Assembly (NCBI RefSeq): GCF_024362205.1 | Contig: NZ_CP101462.1 | Coordinates: 2,469,001-2,533,000 of the forward strand | DNA from: Exiguobacterium aurantiacum | GTDB taxonomy: Bacteria > Bacillota > Bacilli > Exiguobacteriales > Exiguobacteriaceae | Reading direction: 5' to 3' | DNA length: 64,000 bases | Part shown: positions 8,302 through 16,660 of the stretch, piece after piece | Layout of the letters: every line of letters starts with the position of its first letter | How positions within the stretch are numbered: the stretch's first letter is position 1 | Position numbers and translations under genes: made by a program | Notes under the pieces: generated by a model | Databases searched by the model: none | What the model saw: only the letters and a program-made list of their open reading frames with translations | Told to the model about the DNA's origin: nothing

Positions 8302-9540
8302 TTAAATGACCCAATTGCCGTCACGCATGATGGCTTCGCGTGAACCGTCTTCGAGTTCGCCGTCGATGTTCATTTCGGCCGAGCCGATCATGAAGTCGAC
8401 GTGTGTCATCGAGTCGTTCGCGCCGTTCTCAGCGAGCTCTTCGGCCGACATTTGCGGTCCGCCTTCGAGACATGTCGAGTACGCGCGTCCGAGCGCCAAA
8501 TGGCACGATGCGTTCTCATCGAACAACGTGTTGTAGAAGAGAAGACCCGAGTTCGAGATTGGCGAATCGTCCGGCACGAGCGCGACCTCACCGATGCGAC
8601 GCGCTCCTTCATCGAGGTTCAATAGCTCATCGAGCGCCTGTTGGCCTTGCTTCGCTTCCGCCTTCACGACTTTCCCGCCTTCGAACCAGAGCGTGAACCC
8701 ATCAATCAAGTTGCCGCTATAGCTGAGTGGTTTCGTGCTCGACACGTGTCCTTCGACCGAGTCTTTATCGGCGAGCGTGAACACTTCTTCGGTCGGCATG
8801 TTGGCGATGAAATCGACACCGTCGATGTTCGGTCCGCCGCCGCCAAGGAAGACGTGCTTTTTCGGCAAGCCGATCGTCAATTCCGTGCCCGGTGCCTTGT
8901 AGTGGAGCTTCGCATATTTCTTGTTCGTGAGTAACGTAGCGCGTTCACGGAGCGATGTGTCATGCGTATCCCACGCCGCGACGACATCCGGTTGGTCCAT
9001 GCGCGTCGCTTCAAAAATCGCTTTCCAAAGAGCCGGTACGGCGTCTTCACGGTCTGGGAATACTTTCTTCGCCCATGCTTCCGAAGCGCCAGCCACGATT
9101 GACCAGCTCACGTTGTCGCTCATGACGTACTTACGCCATTTCGCGAGCGCCACGCCGGCAGCACGGTTCGAGTCCGCGATTCGTGATGACTCGACGCCGT
9201 TCAGTGCGTCCGGGTCGTCGCTGACGATTGACAGGAAGGCCGTCTTCTCTTCGGCCAATTGCTCAAAGCGAGCCTTGAGCCATTCTGGATATTCTTTAAA
9301 GGCATCTGCCGGGGCGTTGAAGTAACGGACTTTCGTCGTCTCTTCGTCGCTCCAGTTGACATACACTTGTTTCGCGCCAGCCGCGTAAGCTGCTTTCACG
9401 ATTTGACGGACGAGCGGTGCTTGGCTAATATCAGCTCGGACTTCGAGCTGTTGGCCCGGCTGAATGTTGACGCCTTTTTTGACGGCAAGCTCAGCATAGC
9501 GTGCGAATTCTGCCTCGGTCGGCATGGTTACAGTAGACAT
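8302..9540 (-). CDS. M29 family metalloaminopeptidase (AmpS/PepS-like)
   Basis: A 412-residue cytoplasmic aminopeptidase of peptidase family M29, which removes N-terminal residues with a dinuclear metal site. Family blocks seen: NMPTEEVFT (metal-ligand glutamates), ARRIGEVALVPDDSPI, LFDENASCHLALGRAY and the C-terminal THVDFMIGSAEMNIDG. The open frame extends 47 codons upstream, but ATG 9540 is preceded by AAGGAGG and begins the family-like sequence, so I take it as the start. A CodY-box-like sequence lies upstream at 9581-9595. Confidence 0.92.
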   Translation of the reverse strand: MSTVTMPTEAEFARYAELAVKKGVNIQPGQQLEVRADISQAPLVRQIVKAAYAAGAKQVYVNWSDEETTKVRYFNAPADAFKEYPEWLKARFEQLAEEKTAFLSIVSDDPDALNGVESSRIADSNRAAGVALAKWRKYVMSDNVSWSIVAGASEAWAKKVFPDREDAVPALWKAIFEATRMDQPDVVAAWDTHDTSLRERATLLTNKKYAKLHYKAPGTELTIGLPKKHVFLGGGGPNIDGVDFIANMPTEEVFTLADKDSVEGHVSSTKPLSYSGNLIDGFTLWFEGGKVVKAEAKQGQQALDELLNLDEGARRIGEVALVPDDSPISNSGLLFYNTLFDENASCHLALGRAYSTCLEGGPQMSAEELAENGANDSMTHVDFMIGSAEMNIDGELEDGSREAIMRDGNWVI

Positions 9541-9580
9541 ATGTACAGTTCCTCCTTTTTCACTTATTTCTATTTTCTTA

Positions 9581-9595
9581 AATTTTCGGAAAAGT
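9581..9595. promoter_or_regulatory. possible CodY box
   Basis: AATTTTCGGAAAAGT matches the CodY consensus AATTTTCWGAAAATT at 13 of 15 positions. It lies between the divergent aminopeptidase and YkvA-like genes. CodY control of a peptidase would make sense, but this rests on the motif alone. Confidence 0.4.
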
Positions 9596-9653
9596 TGCAA
9601 CCAAATCGCAAAAACGGGCATATTAGTAGATGAAGACAGAAGGAGGAATATAC

Positions 9654-10061
9654 ATGTCAGATTGGAAAACAACGTACACACACTTTTTGACGAGCGCGAC
9701 CGAGGACTATAACGATAAAGAAAAATTGGGTGATCTCTTGGTCCAAGGCGAACTCGCTTTAGCGAAAGTAACGGTCGACGTCGCCTCGAGCGAGATAAGC
9801 AATATCGAACGGGAAGAAGAATTGACGCTCTATTTCCAAATGAAACAGTTGCTCAACATGTTGCGGGCCGTCTATAACGACCAGTTCGAGATGCAACCAA
9901 ATAAACAAGACGCTCTCGTTGCGGCCGTTCTCTACTTTGTATCGCCATTTGATGCGATTCCGGACGACGCACCGCTCGGCTTGTTCGACGACGCTCAAGT
10001 CATCGATTACGTACACGAGCAACTCGCAAGCGATATCGACCGCTTTCACAACGAATTGTAA
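9654..10061 (+). CDS. DUF1232 (YkvA-like) protein
   Basis: A 135-residue protein with the DUF1232 motif ALVAAVLYFVSPFDAIPDDAPLGLFDDAQVI in its C-terminal half, in which a short hydrophobic stretch runs into SPFDAIPDD. The first half is acidic and helical. The family is widespread and of unknown function. ATG 9654 is chosen over an in-frame ATG at 9630 because AGGAGG sits 7 bases before it. Confidence 0.85.
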   Translation: MSDWKTTYTHFLTSATEDYNDKEKLGDLLVQGELALAKVTVDVASSEISNIEREEELTLYFQMKQLLNMLRAVYNDQFEMQPNKQDALVAAVLYFVSPFDAIPDDAPLGLFDDAQVIDYVHEQLASDIDRFHNEL

Positions 10062-10072
10062 TCGTTCGGCGC

Positions 10073-10101
10073 TTGAAATTCCGCTATCGTCGGAGTACGC
10101 T
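10073..10101 (+). promoter_or_regulatory. candidate promoter of the yitT-like gene
   Basis: TTGAAA, 17 bases, TACGCT, about 50 bases before the start codon. Confidence 0.45.
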
Positions 10102-10148
10102 TGAGTGAGTTTATGTCAAAGGGGGCGTATGGCGCCTAGCCATTATTT

Positions 10149-11015
10149 ATGTACGCAAAAACTAGAAAACGGATCGCCGTCGAGACGACTTTGTTCATCA
10201 TCGCCGGAACGATCTTACAATCGATCTTTGTCGGTCTACTGCTCAAACCAAACGAGATTGGGTCCGGGGGCATCGTCGGGATCACATTGATCGTCAATGA
10301 ATTGTTCAACACGCCAATCGGATTCACACAACTCGTGTTGAATATCCCGCTCTTCATCGTCGGGATTAAATATCTCGGAAAACGGTTCATCCTCATGACC
10401 GGCCTTGTCGTCGTCTTGTCATCCATCTTGATCGACACGCTGCCCGTGCTTATCCCGCCGACCCCGCTCGACGATCCGCTCGTCGCCTCGGTGTTCAGTG
10501 GAATCGTCTCCGGGCTCGGGCTCGCCCTGCTGTTGTTCGCAGGCGCTTCTACCGGCGGACTCGATATTCTCGGGAAAGTCATTTACACGAACAATCGAAA
10601 CTTATCACTCCCGAAAATCTTTTTGACGCAAGATATCATCGTCTACATTCTCGTGTTCATCACGTTCGACATTAAGGCCGTCATGTACGCGCTCGTGCTC
10701 AGTTTCGTCCGGTCGCGGACGCTGTTGACGATCCACCGCTTCTTCTCGGCGCAAAAACAGTGCTTCATCATCTGTAAAAAAGCCGATGAGATCAACCTCG
10801 TCATCAAGCAGAATTTGAAACGCGGCGTCACAATCATGGACGCGATCGGCGGTTACTCGAACGATTCGAAGAAGATGTTGTATGTCGTCGTACAGAACAA
10901 CGAGATTCCGAAACTGCGTCAAATCGTCTCCGAGATTGATTCGGAAGCGTTCGTCACCGTCTCGGAAATCGATTCAGTCGTCGGTAACTTCAAGGAACAT
11001 TCCTATACGCTTTAA
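10149..11015 (+). CDS. YitT family membrane protein
   Basis: A 288-residue protein with five to six membrane helices in the first 190 residues (YitT/DUF161) and a soluble DUF2179 domain at the C terminus (CFIICKKADEINLVIKQNLKRGVTIMDAIGGYSNDSKKMLYVVV). Family hallmarks are the glycine-rich LLLKPNEIGSGGIVGITLI near the N terminus and FAGASTGGLDILGKV. Function is not settled. The start is odd: ATG 10149 has no ribosome site next to it. AAAGGGGG lies about 24 bases upstream, separated by a short hairpin, and an in-frame stop at 10137 excludes an earlier start. Confidence 0.88.
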   Translation: MYAKTRKRIAVETTLFIIAGTILQSIFVGLLLKPNEIGSGGIVGITLIVNELFNTPIGFTQLVLNIPLFIVGIKYLGKRFILMTGLVVVLSSILIDTLPVLIPPTPLDDPLVASVFSGIVSGLGLALLLFAGASTGGLDILGKVIYTNNRNLSLPKIFLTQDIIVYILVFITFDIKAVMYALVLSFVRSRTLLTIHRFFSAQKQCFIICKKADEINLVIKQNLKRGVTIMDAIGGYSNDSKKMLYVVVQNNEIPKLRQIVSEIDSEAFVTVSEIDSVVGNFKEHSYTL

Positions 11016-11044
11016 TCGACAGCAAGCTGCTGTCGATTTTTTTG
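11015..11044 (+). terminator. terminator of the yitT-like gene
   Basis: Hairpin TCGACAGCA/TGCTGTCGA with loop AGC, followed by seven or more Ts. Confidence 0.9.
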
Positions 11045-11115
11045 TGTAATAAATGCATCCACAATCCGATAATAGTGATGAGCCTCTTAGACATATACAG
11101 AAGGAGGTGCATGAG

Positions 11116-13719
11116 TTGTCTAACCACTCGTTGCGCCAAACAGTCCCCGCTTTGCTCGTCGGGACCTTTTTTCTCGGCCTTTTATTGATCCTGTTCACCC
11201 CTTATGACTTGAGGGAGACGAGTTTATTCGTCTATTTCACGGTGGTCACGCTCACAGCGACCGCCTTCAGCATTACCGCCGTCGTGCGGAATCGCGGAAT
11301 GCGCCGGTACATCCATTCACTGATTAGCGCCGGCAATGTTTGTTTCATCGCCTATTTGGTCGGTCATCACTTCGTCATGTCGACCGGAATCGAGCTTATG
11401 CCATTTATTCAAAACTTCTTTTATTTGATTATGTCTTTGATCGTCATCACCCAGTCGATTGAGATTCGGACATTGAAACTGCGAACGTTTGATATCTTCG
11501 CCTTGCTCAGTTTTCTGTTGATTGGCGCTCTGCATCTGTTCATTTATTCGAGCGAGAACGGAAGTTATGCCGCCAACTTGAACGGATTTGAAGAGCAGAT
11601 GGTGTTGATCAGCCTGTACATGATGCTCGGCTTTCTCTATTTGAATCGAATCACTTCGGCCGGTCAGAGCTTCCGCGTGCTCTTATTGATCGGCGTTCTC
11701 GGATTCACGACCGCTTCGATCGTGAACCAGTTGCTCATCTTCAACGGCATCGGCCATGAGCTGGTGCACTTGCTTCAAGTGAGCAGTATTTTCATCATTT
11801 CCATCAGTTACGTGTTTGACGAATCGACCGAGGACGCCCTCGTCTATGATTCCGTATTCGATTACGTCGTCTATAGCACGATCGTCATGCTGTTCATGCT
11901 CGCCTCCGACCGGTTGCTCGGTACATCCGTGCTCGACTCGATGACGGCGAACGCCGTCTTATTGCTACTCATTCGTCAGTTCGTCGTCGCCAAGCAAAAC
12001 GCCTTGATCAGCCACCGCTTACATACCGTCAATACCGACCTCGAAGTCGCAGTGACAACGAAAGCGCATGAACTTGAAATCCGGGAGCAACAGTATCGAT
12101 CGCTATTCGCCTACCATGCCGAACCGATTTTCTTGTTCGATCTTCACGGCGAAGTGTTGTCTGTGAACGAGGCCGGGAGCTCGGTACTCGGTCATGACAC
12201 AGAAACGCTCATCGGCTCCAACATATTAGATATCATCGAACAAAAAGACCGGTCCGCCTACGCGACGGTGCTGCATGATTTAAAGAACGGTCGTCCGCGC
12301 ACGCTCGACGTCGATGTCGTCACCGAGGACGGGTCGAAACGGGTATGGCAGTTGATGAACATCCCGATGATCATCGACGGTGAAGTCGAAGGCATTTATG
12401 CGATTGTCAAAGACATCACTCAAATGATCGTCCAACAAGAACAAATCTACTATCAGGCGAACCACGACAGCCTGACCGGGCTACACAACCGTTATGCGCT
12501 GCAAGAACAGATCGAACGGCTCATCGCCGAAGGGCGACCGTTCTCGCTTATGTTCTCAGACCTTGACGGTTTTAAAGAAATCAATGACCAGTTCGGCCAT
12601 CATATGGGTGACGAGTTGTTGCAACATATCGGCAAACGACTGCGGGGCGCCTTATTACCGAACGAGTATGCGGGACGCCTCGGCGGTGACGAGTTCATCG
12701 TCGTCGCTGAACACGAGGACGACGAGATGCTCGTCGAACGGTTGCGACGCTTCGTCTATCGCCCACCTTACTTTATGGGCGGGACCCTCGTCGAGATCCA
12801 TGCGTCGATTGGGATTGTCCGCTATCCCGATCACGGGTCAACGCTCAAACATCTGCTCTCCAACGCAGACCTGGCGATGTATAAAGCGAAAGACAAAGGA
12901 CGCAACGAGACCGTCCTGTTCGCACCAGAGCTACGTACGGATAAGGAAGAGCGTAAGCTGTTGATGGAAGGGCTCGACACCGCCCTTGAAAAAGGCGAGA
13001 TCTCGCTTTACCTCCAACCTCAAGTCGATGCCTCGACGAAAGCCATCATCGGGGCCGAGGCACTCATGCGCTGGCAACGTGACGGCGTCTTCATCCCGCC
13101 GAGCCAATTCATCCCGATTGCTGAAGAGACGGGCCACATCCACGATCTCGGTCGCTGGATGATTCATGAGACGTTCCAATTGATGTATGCCTTCGAGCAA
13201 GGCGACATCCATTTACCAAAATTGTCGGTCAACCTATCCGTCCGTCAACTGTTCGATGAACATTTAATCGAGTATTTGACGACTTTGTTTGAGCGCTTCC
13301 CGATTGAACCGAGCCGACTCAACTTCGAGTTGACCGAGACCGTCGCCGCCCACCATTCTGACCGTGTGTTGACCCGAATCCTCGAACTCAAGGCGCTCGG
13401 CATCAAACTGTCGATCGATGACTTCGGGACGGGTTACAGCTCGCTCGCCTATCTCGTCCGTTATCCGATTGACGAGTTGAAGATTCCGCGCGAGTTCACG
13501 ATGCAACTCGAAGAGAATCGTGAATACCAGACCGTCACCGCGACCATCGTCGCGATGGCAAGGCAACTCGGGATGGCGCTCGTCGCCGAAGGGGTCGAAA
13601 CGGAGTATCAAGAGAACTTTTTGCGAAAGATTGGCTGTGACTCGATGCAAGGGTATCGCTATGCGAAGCCGATGCCGCTCGATGAGTTTGTCATCTATTA
13701 TATGAAACAAACGATGTAA
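11116..13719 (+). CDS. membrane PAS-GGDEF-EAL cyclic di-GMP protein
   Basis: An 867-residue signalling protein. About eight membrane helices fill residues 1-270, then a PAS domain (about 325-440), GGDEF (about 450-605) and EAL (about 620-865). The cyclase motif GGDEF is intact at 523-527. The EAL motif (648-650), ELTE, DDFGTG and AEGVET are present, but LKID is changed to LKIP (P791), which removes an aspartate usually near the metal site. The start is TTG 11116: AAGGAGGT lies 7 bases before it, while the earlier in-frame ATG at 11053 has no ribosome site. It may be mainly a cyclase with a weak or regulatory EAL domain. Confidence 0.9.
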   Translation: MSNHSLRQTVPALLVGTFFLGLLLILFTPYDLRETSLFVYFTVVTLTATAFSITAVVRNRGMRRYIHSLISAGNVCFIAYLVGHHFVMSTGIELMPFIQNFFYLIMSLIVITQSIEIRTLKLRTFDIFALLSFLLIGALHLFIYSSENGSYAANLNGFEEQMVLISLYMMLGFLYLNRITSAGQSFRVLLLIGVLGFTTASIVNQLLIFNGIGHELVHLLQVSSIFIISISYVFDESTEDALVYDSVFDYVVYSTIVMLFMLASDRLLGTSVLDSMTANAVLLLLIRQFVVAKQNALISHRLHTVNTDLEVAVTTKAHELEIREQQYRSLFAYHAEPIFLFDLHGEVLSVNEAGSSVLGHDTETLIGSNILDIIEQKDRSAYATVLHDLKNGRPRTLDVDVVTEDGSKRVWQLMNIPMIIDGEVEGIYAIVKDITQMIVQQEQIYYQANHDSLTGLHNRYALQEQIERLIAEGRPFSLMFSDLDGFKEINDQFGHHMGDELLQHIGKRLRGALLPNEYAGRLGGDEFIVVAEHEDDEMLVERLRRFVYRPPYFMGGTLVEIHASIGIVRYPDHGSTLKHLLSNADLAMYKAKDKGRNETVLFAPELRTDKEERKLLMEGLDTALEKGEISLYLQPQVDASTKAIIGAEALMRWQRDGVFIPPSQFIPIAEETGHIHDLGRWMIHETFQLMYAFEQGDIHLPKLSVNLSVRQLFDEHLIEYLTTLFERFPIEPSRLNFELTETVAAHHSDRVLTRILELKALGIKLSIDDFGTGYSSLAYLVRYPIDELKIPREFTMQLEENREYQTVTATIVAMARQLGMALVAEGVETEYQENFLRKIGCDSMQGYRYAKPMPLDEFVIYYMKQTM

Positions 13720-13721
13720 CG

Positions 13722-13760
13722 AAAATGCCTCGAACCGGGTACCGGTTCGAGGCATTCTGT
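13722..13760. terminator. bidirectional terminator
   Basis: A 15-bp perfect stem (13724-13738 with 13742-13756) between the GGDEF-EAL gene and the converging GH13 gene. Confidence 0.85.
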
Positions 13761-15830
13761 CATTTCATCTCATAAATTTTGACTTCACCTGGTTTTAAGT
13801 CGACCCAGAGATCCCAATTTTCATCGAACGAGTGCTCGGCATACGGCCATGAAGTCGGCGAATAGACCATCTCGGCGAAACGGCTCGCGTTCCAGTTACG
13901 GCGGCGCACTCCGTCGAGCGGGACTTTCCCCTGCAGTGAATGATGCATACTCGTGTTGGCGACGACGAGGAGCGTCTCGTTCGTGTCCGGACGCAACCAG
14001 GCGAGCCCGATGAACGGCGCATCCATCTGTTGCATCGCGAGTGGTTCGAAATGACTCGGATTGACGAGCACATCCAACCAACGACGACGCACTTCGGCCA
14101 CTTGATGCATGAGTTCAATCATCTCGTTCCGTTCCGGATGATCCCAGTGGAACTGGTACGCGTCGAAGAAGGCGAGTTTCCCAAAATAAGGATTGGTCGG
14201 GAACAGTTGATACGCCTCTTCCGGTCGGCAGTCGAGCCCCGTGTTCATCGGTTGTGTCTCATACAGTTCGAGCCCAGAGTTCGTCATCGGGACACCGTTC
14301 GGCACGAACCCGTTCAACACAGTGAGCAAGCGACTCGCTTGGCGTCCCCCGTCCCGAGTCGCCAGGCGGCGCGTATCGGCCGTCTCCCCGGCAGCGAATA
14401 CCGGCAACGGCAAGAAGCGTGAATCATAAATGAATTGGTGCGTCTCATGTGTATCAAAGCGAGGCTCTTTATAGAACCCGTAGCCGATAATCATGTTGTA
14501 GCCGGCTTCTTTCGCCGCCCACGCCCCAATCTCGATCAACTCTTCGGCGATGAAGCTGAAGTTGGCGTCAAGTGCGCGTGGCTGTTGAAGGATTCGTTGC
14601 GCCAAATCGACCGGCAAGGCATGACCCATGTCGATGCGGGCCCCATCGATTCCATATTCGCGCTGGTAGTGCGGAATGATATCGGCGAGCATCGCCCATA
14701 GCGGTTCGTTGATTTGATCGCCTCGGAATTGATTCGACTTGATTGAATCGAACAGGATGTACGGTGCCAAGTTCGCCTCACTGACATAAGGTGCCGCCGC
14801 TGTCGGGTGATCGAGGAAGAGACGGAAATACGTCACGTCCGACCATGGCGGTTGCGGGTCATTGATACAATCCGAGAAAGCTGGAGCAGTCGTCAAGCCG
14901 AACTCGCGCTCGATGACGGCGAGCAAATTCTCTTGCGGATGCTCGAGCAAGTACGCCTTCACCGTCTCCCACTTGTCCGCATCGACGAGGTTTGGTGCCA
15001 TCGAGAAGCGACGCAAATGCGCCCACACGTCTTCCGACCCATAAATCATCGGTAAAAAGGCGTGCTCTGGTTTTACGTTCTCTCCAATGCCCGGCACGTG
15101 CGGTGGATGATAGTAATCGAGTTCCGTCACCGGAATCCAATAAAACCATTCGGGATTTTCTAAAATGAGCCGGTTGTCACGGGCACATGTGCGCGGGATG
15201 ACATCGATGACGACACGAATCCCGACCATATGACATGCCTCGACGAACGCTGCGAACTCTTCTTCGACCGTCAAGCCGTCTCCGGTCAACGTCTCTTTCA
15301 ATTCTTTATCGATTCCGAAAAAGTCTTGCACGGCATAAGGAGAACCAAACTCGCCTTTTTTATTTTTATGACTGTGTTGCGAGATCGGCAATAAGAACAA
15401 CGTATCGATTCCCATGTATAACAGGTGCGGGATCAGCCGCGAGCGTTTTGACGAACGTTCCCGTATCCTTCATCCCAACCGAGTTCTCCATCTCGACATA
15501 ACCTGACCCGTCATGGTCCCATGATGTCGAGGTCCGGACTTGCATCGAGTAGACCGAGGCGCGTTTGATCCAATCGCCACCCGTTTGAAGGTATCCGTCC
15601 GCTTGAGCGACCGATTGATGGTAATCTCGTCCGTCGACCGCATGCGGGAGAATCGATTTTTCAATCGTCTCGATTAAAAAATCGTAAGGATTGACCCGTT
15701 CGACACCATCTCGAACCGGCTCTGAAGGGAATTGCAGGCGGTTCCACAAGGTCGGAATTTCGTATTGCATGTTCGTTCGTTTTTCTTTCAAGACCTGGTG
15801 CAACTTGTGTAACGATGAGTTCTCTGGCAT
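13760..15830 (-). pseudogene. frameshifted GH13 alpha-amylase family gene (GlgE-like features)
   Basis: Two overlapping frames together make one glycoside hydrolase family 13 protein of about 689 residues. The N-terminal part runs from ATG 15830 (AAGGAGA upstream) through MKDTGTFVKTLA; the remainder starts in another frame at MGIDTLFLLPISQHS. One extra base near 15437-15440 (GCGGCTG where GCGCTG would keep the frame) explains the break. GH13 blocks are present in order: VVIDVIPRTCARDN (region I), DGARIDMGHALP with the nucleophile aspartate (II) and FIAEELIE with the acid/base glutamate (III). The PEWF motif recalls GlgE-type enzymes. A perfect cre site lies upstream. Either a pseudogene or a base-calling error. 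Confidence 0.8.
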
Positions 15831-15869
15831 GTGTATTCTCCTTATGAATGAAATCGTTCCTCGCTTCAT

Positions 15870-15883
15870 TGTAAACGATAACA
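15870..15883. promoter_or_regulatory. CcpA cre site upstream of the GH13 gene
   Basis: TGTAAACGATAACA matches the cre consensus TGWAANCGNTNWCA at every position, 40 bases before the start codon. It indicates carbon catabolite repression, as expected for a glucan-degrading enzyme. Confidence 0.8.
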
Positions 15884-15944
15884 AGAAACGCTTTACTATA
15901 TATTTATACCTTTACCCGATATTTTCCTTTTCCAAAAAAATATT

Positions 15945-15974
15945 TTGCGACAAAATCGGTAAATCATGTACGAT
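15945..15974 (+). promoter_or_regulatory. promoter of the two-TM protein gene
   Basis: TTGCGA, 18 bases, TACGAT, about 21 bases before the GTG start. Confidence 0.5.
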
Positions 15975-15995
15975 TGTATAGAAGGAGGGATGACC

Positions 15996-16616
15996 GTGTC
16001 CCAACAGAAATGGCTGACCTTACTGATCTTGTTATCACTTTTATCCGCTCTCATCCTCGGTGGTTTCGCGTTTCAACTTCGCGAGACGAGACATCAACTC
16101 GAGGCGATCCATAGTCAACGCCTCGATTCCTATGATGCCATCGAAGAAATCATGTATTTTAATATCGAACGGGCCAACGCTATTCGCGGGTTGCTCGCCT
16201 ATAAGGATCGACGTTTTTTAGAGTCGTATTACAGTATGTCCCAGCAAGCTGAAGAGTTGAAGACGTCAATCACGAACGATCCACGCACACCGAGCTCGCT
16301 AATCGATTTACTTTACCGTGATGGGATATGGGAGCAAGGCGCCACCCAAGTGCTCGTTTTTTACGAACGCGGCGACATCGAGGCCGCGACCGAGCTCGCC
16401 GAGACGATGACCGACCAACGTCAAACGATTCTCGAGGACTTGCGCGCCTTGAAGAAAATGCAGTATGAAGACATCCGCAAACAACTCGTCGCGACCGAGA
16501 ATCAAATCGATACGTTGATTCAAGCCCTCACTTCGATTGCCATTTTGCTCATCGCCACATTGCTTGTTTTGTCATTCCTCATCTTCAAAACACGAAAAAA
16601 AGACCGTCTCCAATGA
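15996..16616 (+). CDS. two-TM protein with extracytoplasmic helical sensor-like domain
   Basis: A 206-residue protein that I cannot assign to a named gene. It has a membrane helix at residues 6-28 (LTLLILLSLLSALILGGFAF), a helical extracytoplasmic region of about 145 residues resembling the four-helix-bundle ligand domain of chemoreceptors, and a second membrane helix near the C terminus (IAILLIATLLVLSFLIF) followed by a short basic tail. No HAMP, kinase or receptor signalling domain follows. GTG 15996 is the likely start (AAGGAGG, 7 bases before); the ATG at 15990 lies too close to that site. Confidence 0.65.
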   Translation: MSQQKWLTLLILLSLLSALILGGFAFQLRETRHQLEAIHSQRLDSYDAIEEIMYFNIERANAIRGLLAYKDRRFLESYYSMSQQAEELKTSITNDPRTPSSLIDLLYRDGIWEQGATQVLVFYERGDIEAATELAETMTDQRQTILEDLRALKKMQYEDIRKQLVATENQIDTLIQALTSIAILLIATLLVLSFLIFKTRKKDRLQ

Positions 16617-16627
16617 GACGATCCCTC

Positions 16628-16660
16628 GACCTCATTTTCCATGGTGAGGTCTTTTTATTT
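16628..16660. terminator. terminator between the two-TM gene and cadA
   Basis: Stem GACCTCA/TGAGGTC followed by five Ts. A larger nested repeat (AAAAAGACC near 16598 with GGTCTTTTT) may serve both directions. Confidence 0.75.
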
